64,000 nt of DNA from Flavobacterium sinopsychrotolerans (GCF_900110375.1 NZ_FODN01000002.1:186001-250000), one strand, 5' to 3'. Positions 17,763 through 26,522 are shown, counted from the first letter of the stretch. Translations and numbers: made by a program. The notes: generated from the sequence alone by a model not told the origin.

Positions 17763-20122
17763 TTTAATTCGTCCAATAAGTCCTGATAGGAATAGTTTTT
17801 TTGATTTTGCTCCGTGTTTTTATTGCAGACTTTTACCCGGATAGCTCTTAGGCCTGAGACTCCTTGTAACTCTTCCACTTCAAATTGTTCAATTGCAGGT
17901 TCTAATATTTTTTTGAATTGTAAAAACTTGATGTAATTCAAATATTCGGTTTCCTCATTATTGTGCGAATAAACAATAGTGATTTTTTCTTTCTCGGTAA
18001 TCCGTTCTTTGGTTCCTTTGATATTGGCTTTGTCAATGCGTTTTTTAACGACTTCGTAGCGGGCATTGTATGTGCCATCGACATCAAAACGTTTTTCATC
18101 CATTCTGAATCGGATGGAAATGGGAGAACTAAAAACTAAAATCAATGAAGTTACATCGAGTTCGTACGGTAAAGAAAATTTGAGATGGTGGTGTTCCATT
18201 TCCATTTCGCATAAGGTTTGCAACTGCCACAACCTTAAATTATGGAGGTACAATGTGTTAAAAGGTTTTGATGGAGCAATAGAAGATCCAATATAAAGAT
18301 TGTGTTCTACACCATCCGTTTTGAAACGTTCGTAATAATGAGGATATATTTTTTGTGCTTCGGCTTGTTTTTTATCCAAAATAGAAGCTAGTTTTTTATT
18401 GATAATCGACATGGCGTTATCAAATTTCTTTCTGGAATGATAAAACATTCCTGATTTTTCATCGAGACTCTCAAAATAATTTTTTTCTAGAATTACTCCG
18501 GTCGAATCCGTTTTGGTGTTTCTTAAAATTGGATGAATTTCATTTTCAATATACAGCTGAATTTGCTGTTCTGTATCTGCTTTCAATGGAAATTCAAGTT
18601 GTTTCAGAAGGGATTGCAGTTCAAATTTTCGTTGTTCCAATAAAACTAAATTGGTCTTTGATTTTTGATTTTTGAAAATATGGATAAGGGCTTTTAATTG
18701 GCTTTTTAAATCTTCTTTTACGGTTTCATTTCGGTGATTGGAAGATCCTTTAATATCTATTTGTCCATATAAAGGATAGACTTCTTTGAATACAATTTCT
18801 TTGAAAATATAATCTCTGGTCTGAGTTTGAAAATATTTCTGAGCCTCTTTTCGGAATTTCCAATATACACTTGGATGGATGGCCGTGTATTCTCTCTGAA
18901 TTATCGCCTCAATTTGGTTTTGCATATCCGTATTGTAACGTTCCACCGTATCAATTAAATAAGGTAAAATCAAGTCTAATTTACTGGCATTAATACTGTT
19001 CAGGTCTCTTGGACTTGCAGAAACGAGTTCTACAACTCCCAAAAGGATTCCGTTTTTTATAATTGGTGCAAAAATACAACTTTGAATATTTTGTTTTAAT
19101 AAATGATTGCCAAGTATTTGGTTTCCGGGTTCGAGTGCAAATTTCTCAACATTAGAAATGGATAGGACTTTATTGTTTTCCAATAAATTTTCAAAAGAGC
19201 AACCCAACAGTGCATTTTTGCAAGTTACTTCTTCTGTGTTAGACAGGATAAAACTAGTCAGACTGGTATCATTCAAACTAGGTTTTACAAATTTATCTTC
19301 CTCTGCATTGTAAATAATTACGCCAACTCTTAAATCGGCTATTTTGAAAATGGAACGAAAAATGGATTCGAAATTTTCTTGTAGCGCTATTTGTTCTCTT
19401 TCTGGTTTCAAGAGATTACTTTTCAACTTAGAAATGGAACTTTCGGTAGTTGCATCAAAAAGAATAGCAATGCCAAAACCTTTTAGAATCCAACTCTCAA
19501 CCGGAAATTTCTCTTTCCATAAAGCAAGGTCATCATAATTATCCATCAACAAATCGATGTCGTCTTGTGATAGTTTTGGTGATTTATCAGTTGCAATTAT
19601 TTCTAAAAAATCAGCATTGTACAAAATACGGTACTGATTCATAATTCCTTTTTTGTTTGGAATATCGTAAAATAAAGGTTTGTTAAAATCAATTTTCTGA
19701 CCATAAAATTCATTCAAAATCAGCGTACAACTCATAACATAGAATTGATGTTCGTCAAAATCACGAATCGCCATGTCAAATAATACACCTGCTTCGTTTA
19801 CTATTTTTTTGAAGCGTTCGGTGTAATTAAAAGTAAAATTCTGAAACGGAATCGTAACTGCTTTGATTTCATTGTTCGTTAAAGCGGTCGGGAACAAATC
19901 AGCCAGTAAATGTTGGATTAAAGTTTCGTTTTCGTGAATTAAATCCAAATTTTCTATGCCAGTTCTAAATTCAGGAAAGGGCTTAATTTCTTTAAGTAAT
20001 GCTTTGGCATAATTCGCTCGATAATCTACATTGCTAATGGCAATTTCTTCCAAAGCTTCGATAAGCTTATGGAATGAAATCAAGGTTTTGAACGGACTTT
20101 CTTTGAAAAAATTAGGCGTCAT
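17759..20122 (-). CDS. GAF domain-containing conserved protein
   Basis: A 787-residue soluble protein. The central region (about 245-395: VGVIIYNAEEDKF, SIFAPIIKNGILLGVVELVSA) is a GAF domain, probably a small-molecule sensor. The flanking N-terminal 240 and C-terminal 390 residues are predicted mixed alpha/beta with coiled-coil-prone helices and no catalytic motif that I recognise. There is no kinase, cyclase or DNA-binding output. Proteins of this layout are conserved in Flavobacteriia, generally without an assigned role. It is monocistronic: convergent with the HD-PycTM gene, and separated upstream by 163 bp that contain the terminator of the next gene. Confidence 0.75.
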   Translation of the reverse strand: MTPNFFKESPFKTLISFHKLIEALEEIAISNVDYRANYAKALLKEIKPFPEFRTGIENLDLIHENETLIQHLLADLFPTALTNNEIKAVTIPFQNFTFNYTERFKKIVNEAGVLFDMAIRDFDEHQFYVMSCTLILNEFYGQKIDFNKPLFYDIPNKKGIMNQYRILYNADFLEIIATDKSPKLSQDDIDLLMDNYDDLALWKEKFPVESWILKGFGIAILFDATTESSISKLKSNLLKPEREQIALQENFESIFRSIFKIADLRVGVIIYNAEEDKFVKPSLNDTSLTSFILSNTEEVTCKNALLGCSFENLLENNKVLSISNVEKFALEPGNQILGNHLLKQNIQSCIFAPIIKNGILLGVVELVSASPRDLNSINASKLDLILPYLIDTVERYNTDMQNQIEAIIQREYTAIHPSVYWKFRKEAQKYFQTQTRDYIFKEIVFKEVYPLYGQIDIKGSSNHRNETVKEDLKSQLKALIHIFKNQKSKTNLVLLEQRKFELQSLLKQLEFPLKADTEQQIQLYIENEIHPILRNTKTDSTGVILEKNYFESLDEKSGMFYHSRKKFDNAMSIINKKLASILDKKQAEAQKIYPHYYERFKTDGVEHNLYIGSSIAPSKPFNTLYLHNLRLWQLQTLCEMEMEHHHLKFSLPYELDVTSLILVFSSPISIRFRMDEKRFDVDGTYNARYEVVKKRIDKANIKGTKERITEKEKITIVYSHNNEETEYLNYIKFLQFKKILEPAIEQFEVEELQGVSGLRAIRVKVCNKNTEQNQKNYSYQDLLDELN

Positions 20123-20192
20123 TTTTTATTGGCTTTTGGAGTCGTAAATTTACAAATAAACCAAATTTGAGAGGTTGATTTTTGCGTTTATT

Positions 20193-20230
20193 TCAAAAAA
20201 AATCTCCAACTACTTTCGTAATTGGAGATT
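20193..20230 (-). terminator. Rho-independent terminator of the nucleoid-associated protein gene
   Basis: A perfect 9-bp inverted repeat (AATCTCCAA at 20201-20209, TTGGAGATT at 20222-20230). Read on the minus strand it is followed by a run of eight T residues (20193-20200). It lies 56 bp past the stop of the upstream minus-strand gene. Confidence 0.85.
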
Positions 20231-20285
20231 GATATATTTTTAATTATCGCTCTTTAAACTGCGACAGAATACTAATTACTGCATG

Positions 20286-21344
20286 CTAACTTTTCTCTTC
20301 TTTGTTAAAATAAACTAAGTAATAATACATTTGTTTTTCCTCGTCCCAGCCTTTTTCAACATATTTTTCGGCACTTTCAGGATTGATGAAATCCATTTTG
20401 ATTTGAATGTGCGTATCTAAATTAATGACGTTTTTGATTGATTTTCGGGCATCAGAAACGGCGGCATTAGCAATAGGAAAAGTGGTTACATCTTCAATGC
20501 TGTACTTTTCTCCTTTGTCCATTTTGTAGTTTTTAAACTCTGGAATAAGGTCTGGATTGTCTAATACTTCATTTAAAAATTCTGTCTCTTCAAATTCATC
20601 GTTTTTTGCAAAATAGTTTACCGAACGGTTCATAAACATTACTTCTTCTTTCTTGTCCTCGGCAGGGAAAACGACATCTTTCGCAAAGTTCTGACAGAAT
20701 TTAAGGTATTTTTTAGTGATAAAGTTTTCGTCCTCAAAAGCATCTACAGATAAGAAATGCTCTAGCCAATATCTGGCATCATAGCGGTTACTGTCAACCG
20801 TTAAGATTTTGTATCCTTCTTCTTTTTTGTAATTAAAGATAATACAACCTTTGTCTAGCTTATTCAAACTGACACCTTGTTGTAAAATCATTTCTAAGTG
20901 TGTTGCTTTTTCTTCAAATTGCAAAAAATCCGCTTGTATTTCACTTTTGAAAATCCCTATAGCATCCACCACATTATTATCAATGCTCACGTTCGTTAAA
21001 TAAGTAACATAAACTTCACCGTTCTTGATGTGAGGATGGTTGGACTGCTCAAATAAGTGCGTAGTAATTTTTTTAGAAACGTCATGAATCGTACTTGGAT
21101 TATCAAAAACTTCCGTTGCAAATTTGAACATATCATTATAGTCTAAATCAATTTCATGGGCGAACTGAAAATAGTTTTCTTCTTTTTCCCTAAAAGGTTT
21201 AAAGAAAAATTCTTTCATCAAAGGCACAATCTCATCATTCAGATTAAACGGTTGCTCCGATAAAAAAATAGCTTCGTTTCTACTTTTATTACCCACTCTG
21301 TGAATGGATAAATTTTCGATGTGTGTGTTATATAAGTTGATCAT
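20286..21344 (-). CDS. Nucleoid-associated protein (NdpA/YejK family)
   Basis: A 352-residue protein from the ATG at 21344 (MINLYNTHIENLSIHRVGNK). A TTG six codons upstream extends the frame but lies in repeat sequence and is less likely. The pattern matches the 37-kDa nucleoid-associated family (NA37): an IHRVGNK start, a central TYLTNV/DAIGIFKSE segment, a KGCIIFNYKKEEGYKILTVD strand and an ARYWLEHFL helix. In E. coli, YejK sits on the nucleoid and touches topoisomerases; the role in Bacteroidota is untested. A strong terminator follows. The promoter region carries one arm of the repeat that flanks the four-helix-bundle gene. Confidence 0.88.
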   Translation of the reverse strand: MINLYNTHIENLSIHRVGNKSRNEAIFLSEQPFNLNDEIVPLMKEFFFKPFREKEENYFQFAHEIDLDYNDMFKFATEVFDNPSTIHDVSKKITTHLFEQSNHPHIKNGEVYVTYLTNVSIDNNVVDAIGIFKSEIQADFLQFEEKATHLEMILQQGVSLNKLDKGCIIFNYKKEEGYKILTVDSNRYDARYWLEHFLSVDAFEDENFITKKYLKFCQNFAKDVVFPAEDKKEEVMFMNRSVNYFAKNDEFEETEFLNEVLDNPDLIPEFKNYKMDKGEKYSIEDVTTFPIANAAVSDARKSIKNVINLDTHIQIKMDFINPESAEKYVEKGWDEEKQMYYYLVYFNKEEKS

Positions 21345-21353
21345 TTTTTTTAT

Positions 21354-21398
21354 AAGGTTCAAAGGAGCAAAGAGACAAAGATACTAAGGTTTTAAATT
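21354..21398. repeat. CAAAG-type repeat, left arm flanking the four-helix-bundle gene
   Basis: AAGGTTCAAAGGAGCAAAG followed by a second CAAAG unit and ACTAAGGTTTTAAA overlaps the stop of the four-helix gene. Its inner part (21371-21398) matches the reverse complement of 21761-21788 at 21 of the first 26 positions. The whole arm closely resembles 29087-29116, differing by two substitutions and an 8-nt unit, so it belongs to a dispersed repeat family. Confidence 0.75.
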
Positions 21399-21751
21399 CC
21401 CTCTTTAATTTTTCGAGTGAATGAACTTAACATTCTTTCTATTTCTCTGCTTTCTCCGTATATTTTGTTAAATTGAATTTCGTTGGTATATTTTAAATTG
21501 AATGATATTTCAAGTTGTGTTTGCATTTCGAATAATGAAGCTATCGCAATATTCAAAAATTTCAAATAATCTTTGTTACCGTCTCTGCCATATCCTTCAG
21601 CAATATTACTTGGAATTGATATTGAACTTCTCCTGATTTGTGAAGTCAAACCGTAAATTTCTTCTTTTGGAAATGAATTTGTTAACTGGTAGATATCCGT
21701 AACTAAAATCATAGATTTTTGCCAAATTAATAAGTCTCTAAATGTACTCAT
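21392..21751 (-). CDS. Four-helix bundle protein (23S rRNA intervening-sequence / Avd-like family)
   Basis: A 119-residue protein with the family hallmarks: DLLIWQKSM near the start, FPKEEIYGLTSQIRRSSISIPSNIAEGYGR in the middle and FEMQTQLEI later. These stand-alone relatives of the protein encoded in 23S rRNA intervening sequences form pentameric helical bundles with a basic face. Avd of diversity-generating retroelements is related, but no reverse transcriptase is present here. The gene lies between two inverted repeat arms (21371-21398 and 21761-21788), as if it were the cargo of a small mobile cassette. Function is unknown; nucleic-acid binding is likely. Confidence 0.88.
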   Translation of the reverse strand: MSTFRDLLIWQKSMILVTDIYQLTNSFPKEEIYGLTSQIRRSSISIPSNIAEGYGRDGNKDYLKFLNIAIASLFEMQTQLEISFNLKYTNEIQFNKIYGESREIERMLSSFTRKIKEGI

Positions 21752-21760
21752 ACCTCTTTA

Positions 21761-21788
21761 TTTTAAAAGCCTTTGAATCTTTGTATCT
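21761..21788. repeat. Right inverted arm flanking the four-helix-bundle gene
   Basis: TTTTAAAAGCC followed by CTTTG and ATCTTTG units lies just upstream of the four-helix ATG (minus strand) and 6 bp before the stop of the next gene. It is the inverted counterpart of 21371-21398 (21 of 26 matches). Confidence 0.7.
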
Positions 21789-21793
21789 GAAAA

Positions 21794-22333
21794 TTAATTC
21801 CAGTTCTCCTCAAATCCATAGTCTTCAAAACTGTCATCGCCCTCAAACATATCCAAATCATCTTCGTCTAAGCCATCTTCAAATTCATCATTGTAATCAT
21901 CTGCATTGTCTGATTCAAAGTTTTTTTCCATCGCTTCGTCAGGCATTTCTCCATGAGAAAAAATAGTTTCCGGATATAAATTACCGACAACTTGATCTTC
22001 TACGGCAGCAAGTTCAACAAGGAACGTCCACATATTGATGAAGTCGTACACATAAAGAATTTTGGTATTTTGCTTATCTAAAATATCTGATAATTGGTAA
22101 TCGCTCATGATTTTTTGTTCGCCTGGAACATCACCGGTATCAAAAAGTGAAATCTCGTCTTCTTGATTCCAAGTTTCATCACAAGTATAAAAAGAAGCCA
22201 CTTCCATTCCGTCAAAACCAAAGGAATTGAAAATAGCATTGTGTAAATCTTCTAAAGTATCGTCCTCAAGTATTGCAATGTCTCTAAAAACATCTTCTTC
22301 CGCGTCTAGAATCACTCTAAATTTATAAACCAT
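21794..22333 (-). CDS. pRiA4b ORF-3-like / IS1096-passenger-type protein
   Basis: A 179-residue protein. The first 120 residues (MVYKFRVILDAEEDVFRDI, TLEDLHNAIFNSFGFD, HLYSFY-like VASFYTCDETW, YVYDFINMWTFLVEL) match the plasmid pRiA4b ORF-3-like fold. This family is often labelled an IS1096 passenger or TnpR protein, although no transposon is visible here. The last 45 residues are an extremely acidic Asp/Glu tail, which suggests interaction with a basic partner or a nucleic-acid mimic. It is a common chromosomal gene in Flavobacteriia and not evidence of mobility in itself. Function unknown. Confidence 0.8.
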   Translation of the reverse strand: MVYKFRVILDAEEDVFRDIAILEDDTLEDLHNAIFNSFGFDGMEVASFYTCDETWNQEDEISLFDTGDVPGEQKIMSDYQLSDILDKQNTKILYVYDFINMWTFLVELAAVEDQVVGNLYPETIFSHGEMPDEAMEKNFESDNADDYNDEFEDGLDEDDLDMFEGDDSFEDYGFEENWN

Positions 22334-22535
22334 AATCTTTGTTTTTATTGAAAGCCCAAAGGTAAAATATAATTTTAGATTTAGATTTCAGATTTTCGAT
22401 TTGTTGATAATATTTTTGCGTATAGATTCATTTAAGAATGGAGCTAATAGGAAGTTCAGCCAAGTCAGGATATTAAGTGGAAATAATATTTATAAATTAG
22501 AATTTTGATTAGAATGATATCATTTTAATAGTTTT

Positions 22536-23144
22536 TTACTCGTCTGTTTTATTTTTAAAGATAGTAACGACTCTTTTTCTAAATTGATGGTATTTTTTAT
22601 GATTTGGATATAGTCTACTGTGTGCCATGTTGTTAAAAATTAAAGCAACGGCAAGTAAAATAAGTACACCGCTCAAAACAGGAGAAAATACATACCAATA
22701 GCCCAGATTTTTAATTTTTTCAGAACCAGCTATTGCAATCAAAGCGGTGGCTCCGCCTGGAGGGTGTAATGTTTTAGTCATTTGCATAAAAACGATAGAT
22801 AGAGAAACAGCAAGCGGAGCGGTTAACCAAACTATATCCGGAACGAATTTATATACTGAAACCCCAATAATTGCAGAAATCAAGTGTCCTCCAATAAGGT
22901 TTCGGGGTTGTGCCAATGGACTTTGAATGACACCATAAACCAATACACTGGATGCGCCAAAGGAACCGATTAAATAAACCACATCAGATTGTGGTAATGT
23001 GTGAGATTGTAAATATGCTATTATTCCAATGCCTATAAAAGAACCGAGAAAAGCCCAGAAATGTTCTTTGAAATCAACCAAAGTTTCTTTATACAGAATG
23101 TATTTGGTTTTACGATATTTCCTTTTTATTTTTTGAACTGGCAT
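22536..23144 (-). CDS. HPP family membrane protein
   Basis: A 202-residue membrane protein with about four to five hydrophobic segments and the namesake motif HPPGGATALIAI near residue 127. The N-terminus is strongly basic (KIKRKYRKTKYILYK). HPP proteins are inner-membrane proteins; a cyanobacterial member has been linked to nitrite transport, but the substrate here is unproven. The gene begins 6 bp after the ClC channel gene and is almost certainly co-transcribed with it, so a shared role in anion handling is reasonable (inference). Confidence 0.88.
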   Translation of the reverse strand: MPVQKIKRKYRKTKYILYKETLVDFKEHFWAFLGSFIGIGIIAYLQSHTLPQSDVVYLIGSFGASSVLVYGVIQSPLAQPRNLIGGHLISAIIGVSVYKFVPDIVWLTAPLAVSLSIVFMQMTKTLHPPGGATALIAIAGSEKIKNLGYWYVFSPVLSGVLILLAVALIFNNMAHSRLYPNHKKYHQFRKRVVTIFKNKTDE

Positions 23145-23150
23145 GGATAA

Positions 23151-24431
23151 TTATTTTACTAAACTTGGAGAATAGGTGTAAACGGTGAACGGATAAATCA
23201 TTTTAGCCGTGTATTTTGAAATCAAACAAACTACTAGAATTGGAAGAAACAATGTATAATCATTGGTTAAACCACAAACCAGAAATAGTGCTGTGAAAGG
23301 CGCATGAATACTGGCACTCAAAACGGCTGCCATTCCTATTATGATGAAGTTTAGTGGAATTATATTGGCATTGAAATATGTGTTGAGAATCAATGCAAGT
23401 AATAATCCTAAAAAAGCACCAATAAACAAACTTGGAGCAAAAACGCCGCCATCTCCTCCTGAAGCTAAAGTGGCTGATGTTACAATAGGTTTCAAAACTA
23501 AAATTCCAATAAAAGTAAGTACCATTGAAACTGAAAGTACCATCCCATTTGGATTAATAAAAATAGTTTTGATGGCATGATATCCTTCGCCATAAAGCTG
23601 AGGAAATACAAAAAGAGAAACGCTTAAAATCACAGATCCGAAGATGATTTTGAAATAAGGCACTTTTATTTTCGAAAATTGTTCTTTGAAAAATAACACG
23701 CAACGGGTTAAATAAACCGAATTTATTCCTGCAATAATTCCAAGAAGTACAAAGTAGGGAATAGCTCTTAAATGCCAAATCATATTATGTACTGCAAATA
23801 AAGGTTTTTCGTCCAACAAATAAATAAGTCCAAAAGCGATTGAAACTGCTATCAAGTTTGTTAATACAAATGCCCGAGTTACTTTTCTGGAGATTACTTC
23901 AAGTGAAAATAAAAGACCGGCAATTGGACTACTGAATAATGCAGTAATTCCGGCCGCTACTCCCGCACAAATTAACTCTGTTTTATATTGTCGGAATACA
24001 TTTTGTTTCCTTTGCGCAACAGAACCAATCGTCGCCGAAGCGACAACTGTTGAAACTTCTATTCCGGTAGAGCCACCAAAAACAACGGTCAAAAAGCCGT
24101 TAATAAAATGGGAAGGGATTTTATAACTGGGTAAATTCTTCGAATTGGAATTAGTGCTTTCAAAAACTTCTTTTATGCCTTTGTTTTCTTTTTTCTTGAA
24201 TAAATATTCGCGCAGAAAATAAATAATTGACAATCCAAAAACGGGAAAAATAACTAAAAATATTGGATTAACTACCGTTTGATGAAAAAAGATTTCTTCA
24301 TAATATTCGGTTGTGTTTTTTAAAATAACACCTAAAAAAGCCGCTAGAAAACCAATTAGTATGGATACAATAACTAGTTTTTGAACTTTAATGAAGCGAT
24401 AATTTTTTTTAATTTGTGTGGTATTGTTCAT
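23151..24431 (-). CDS. Voltage-gated chloride channel family protein (ClC)
   Basis: A 426-residue membrane protein with the 10-12 helix pattern of ClC channels/antiporters. Visible signatures are GGSTGIEVSTV (about 119-129) at the GxEGP site and SGGDGGVFAPSLFIGAF at the second selectivity region. The gating-glutamate equivalent is Glu125, so proton-coupled exchange is possible, but the following Gly-Pro is Val-Ser. No CBS domains follow the membrane part, unlike many ClCs. It probably exchanges chloride, nitrate or fluoride at the inner membrane. First gene of a two-gene unit with the HPP gene, with 131 bp upstream to the VOC pseudogene. Confidence 0.88.
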   Translation of the reverse strand: MNNTTQIKKNYRFIKVQKLVIVSILIGFLAAFLGVILKNTTEYYEEIFFHQTVVNPIFLVIFPVFGLSIIYFLREYLFKKKENKGIKEVFESTNSNSKNLPSYKIPSHFINGFLTVVFGGSTGIEVSTVVASATIGSVAQRKQNVFRQYKTELICAGVAAGITALFSSPIAGLLFSLEVISRKVTRAFVLTNLIAVSIAFGLIYLLDEKPLFAVHNMIWHLRAIPYFVLLGIIAGINSVYLTRCVLFFKEQFSKIKVPYFKIIFGSVILSVSLFVFPQLYGEGYHAIKTIFINPNGMVLSVSMVLTFIGILVLKPIVTSATLASGGDGGVFAPSLFIGAFLGLLLALILNTYFNANIIPLNFIIIGMAAVLSASIHAPFTALFLVCGLTNDYTLFLPILVVCLISKYTAKMIYPFTVYTYSPSLVK

Positions 24432-24561
24432 TTGAAAAAAGTAATGTGTCTGAGTATTACAAAATTAAAGAAACAAAATCAGATTTGAATTGAAAAAAAG
24501 GTTAGACTATTTTCTTTTACGATTTTGGTAGTATTTTTACTTTTTTGCAAACAAAAACGAT

Positions 24562-24950
24562 TTATTTTTCATAAAATTCTATTGGTAAATTATCTGGATC
24601 TGCGATAAAGAAGAATTTTTTTTGAGTAAATTCATCTACACGAATTGCTTCTGCAGTTATATTTTTATTCACTAAATAATCTCGTGTTTTTTGAATGTCA
24701 TTCACTTCAAAAGCTAAATGACGCATACCAGCCGCTTCAGGCGTGGAAGGACGTTTTGGCGGGTTTGGAAATGAGAATAATTCTATCACATATTCTCCGT
24801 TAAGTGCCAAATCAAGTTTGTACGATTGTCTTCCTCACGGTAAATTTCCTGAATTATTGTTAGTCCTAAAACGCTCGTGTAGAACGTTTTTGATTTTTGA
24901 TAATCGGAACAAATAATAGCGATATGATGAATCTTATTGAGTTGTAGCAT
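24562..24950 (-). pseudogene. VOC-family (glyoxalase-like) protein, frameshifted
   Basis: The gene begins at ATG 24950 (MLQLNKIHHIAIICSDYQKS, a typical VOC start), but that frame ends at a TGA near 24788. The continuation (LDLALNGEYVIELF to IEFYEK stop at 24562) lies in another frame. The span is 389 nt, one short of a 129-residue ORF. Adding one A in the GAGGAAGAC stretch (complement of about 24828-24836) restores REERQSYKLDLALNG, the usual family sequence. It is either a real single-base deletion or a sequencing error. The metal-ligand His and Glu of both halves are present, so an intact protein would be plausible. Confidence 0.85.
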
Positions 24951-24966
24951 TTGTATTTTAATTAAG

Positions 24967-24992
24967 AAAGCCTAATCGGTTGATTAGGCTTT
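24967..24992 (-). terminator. Hairpin terminator after the secreted helical protein gene
   Basis: A perfect 11-bp stem AAAGCCTAATC / GATTAGGCTTT with a 4-nt loop lies 7 bp past the stop at 24999. T residues follow on both strands, with the longer run on the plus strand, so it may work in both directions. Confidence 0.75.
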
Positions 24993-24998
24993 AGTTTT

Positions 24999-25394
24999 TT
25001 ATTTTTTTGCATCGGAACAAAGTCCCACAATTTCATGGAAAGTGTCGTGTAAATCAGTAATTGATTTCACAATTGCGGCATCGGCTCCATTAGACTTCAC
25101 TAATTTATGCAGTGCTTTGCTTTTTAGTTGTAATCGTTCCGCTGAAGCTAAAATTGCATCAGTTCTAAATTCTGTTGGAATATCTGATTTTAATAACATC
25201 GCTGCTTTGTTCATCATTTCTTCCGAACGTGCTTTTATTGGAGCCAAATTTCCTTCTTCTGCAGGATGGAAAGTTTGCGACATTACTTCGTGAAATTCTT
25301 TTATGGCAGGCCATTTATCAAAAGTGGATTGTGCCGAAACAGAGTTTGCGACAACAATAAGTGCCAAGACTAAAAATGTTTTAAGATGTTTCAT
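24999..25394 (-). CDS. Small secreted helical protein, possible metal binder
   Basis: A 131-residue protein with a clear signal peptide (MKHLKTFLVLALIVVANSVSAQ). The mature 109 residues are predicted to be four helices with several histidines (EFHEVMSQTFHP, KALHKLV, LHDTFHEIVGLC) and one Cys. This looks like the cytochrome c'/metal-binding four-helix fold, but no CxxCH haem motif is present. Such periplasmic proteins are common in Flavobacterium and have no assigned role. Monocistronic: a terminator hairpin lies directly downstream. Confidence 0.65.
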   Translation of the reverse strand: MKHLKTFLVLALIVVANSVSAQSTFDKWPAIKEFHEVMSQTFHPAEEGNLAPIKARSEEMMNKAAMLLKSDIPTEFRTDAILASAERLQLKSKALHKLVKSNGADAAIVKSITDLHDTFHEIVGLCSDAKK

Positions 25395-25465
25395 TATGAT
25401 TTGTTTAAGTTGTTATAACAAAGATAGGAAAATTTAGTTTTGAGAAATTGTAATTCCAATATTCA

Positions 25466-26023
25466 TTATTCATTCAATTTCCGAATCACTTTTGCCGGAT
25501 TTCCTACCGCCAAAGAATTGTCAGGAATGTCTTTTGTAACCACAGAACCTGCGCCAATAACACAACCATTTCCAATGGTAATACCCGGACAAATAACGGA
25601 ATTTCCGCCAATCCAGCAATCATCGCCGATGGTTATTGGCAATGCATTTTCTAGTGTTTTTCTCAGTTCAGCATCCAGCGGATGTGTTGCGGTGTACAAT
25701 TGAACGCCCGGAGCAAAAAATACATTGGAACCTATAGTGACTTTTGCGCAGTCCAAAACGACACAGTTTACATTGAAATAGACATTTTCTCCACAACTGA
25801 TATTATATCCGTAATCGCAAAAAAATGGAGGTTCAATGTAAAGATTTGCTCCTGCATTAGGAATGAGTTCTTTTAGAATTTCCCGTGCTTTTTTGGTTAC
25901 TCTGTATTCGGTAACATTTAATCGGTGGAGTAAATTTTTAGATTTTCGTCTGTCTTTTACTAAAACAGGATCGCCTGCCAAATAATATTCTCCGGCAATC
26001 ATTTTTTCTTTTTCGGTTATCAT
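25466..26023 (-). CDS. Sugar O-acetyltransferase (maltose/galactoside acetyltransferase family)
   Basis: A 185-residue enzyme. The N-terminal MITEKEKMIAGEYYLAGDPVL is the family's Mac domain. Hexapeptide repeats form a left-handed beta-helix (VTIGSNVFFAPGVQLYTATHPLD, ITIGDDCWIGGNSVICPGITIGNGCVIGAGSVV). The catalytic His lies in TATHPLD (about 118). It transfers acetyl from acetyl-CoA to a sugar in the cytoplasm; the natural acceptor is uncertain, as for E. coli Maa. It ends with AVGNPAKVIRKL, the usual family C-terminus. It sits alone between two small secreted-protein genes. Confidence 0.92.
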   Translation of the reverse strand: MITEKEKMIAGEYYLAGDPVLVKDRRKSKNLLHRLNVTEYRVTKKAREILKELIPNAGANLYIEPPFFCDYGYNISCGENVYFNVNCVVLDCAKVTIGSNVFFAPGVQLYTATHPLDAELRKTLENALPITIGDDCWIGGNSVICPGITIGNGCVIGAGSVVTKDIPDNSLAVGNPAKVIRKLNE

Positions 26024-26063
26024 AGTTTATAAATTTGAGCAAAACAAATTGCGGTATATGTTG

Positions 26064-26522
26064 TTACATTTTAGTTTTGGCAATTTTAGAATGAATTTTC
26101 AGTGTTTCTTGCAAAGCAGCACTTCCATACCAAAGCGTTAATTCTGCTTCCAGAAGTTTCGATTGTACCGCAGGATCTGTCGCCACAAATGTTTTGGCTT
26201 CTTCGATACTGCTGGCATTAAAAATATAAATACCTCGATAATTTTTATCATTTTTCATAAAAGGGCCTGCCACAACCAGCTTTCCTTCCACGGCCAATTT
26301 ACTGATGTTAGCCATGTGTCCTTCAAATAATTTTTGAGTTTCCTCTTTAGTTGCGGTTGTATTAGTTCCTGTTTTTAATAAACAAAAAACATATTTTTTC
26401 ATACCATATTTATCTGCATTCAGGGATTTTGCCAGTTTTTCATCAAATGTGGGTGTATTTTCCTGAGAGAATATTGTCGTGCTAAAGCAAAGTAATACAA
26501 GTAAAAAGATAGATTTTTTCAT
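26064..26522 (-). CDS. Secreted YciI-like protein
   Basis: A 152-residue protein with a signal peptide (MKKSIFLLVLLCFSTTIFSQ). The mature part has a dimeric alpha/beta YCII-related pattern (KKYVFCLLKTG, EGHMANISKLAVEGKLVVAGPF, YRGIYIFNASSIEEAKTFVATDPAV). Cytoplasmic YciI proteins are small ferredoxin-like folds with an Asp/His site of unclear activity; here the His in EGHMANI is kept. An exported version suggests a periplasmic role. It is divergent from the TonB receptor gene, with 360 bp between them. Confidence 0.82.
   Translation of the reverse strand: MKKSIFLLVLLCFSTTIFSQENTPTFDEKLAKSLNADKYGMKKYVFCLLKTGTNTTATKEETQKLFEGHMANISKLAVEGKLVVAGPFMKNDKNYRGIYIFNASSIEEAKTFVATDPAVQSKLLEAELTLWYGSAALQETLKIHSKIAKTKM

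Noticed and set aside
21392..21751. Diversity-generating retroelement accessory gene (Avd)
   Set aside because: No reverse transcriptase, template or variable repeat in the region; general four-helix family is the safer call.
21794..22333. Transposon passenger indicating an insertion sequence
   Set aside because: The family name comes from a plasmid/IS1096 relative, but no transposase is adjacent, and the CAAAG arm next to it belongs with the four-helix gene.
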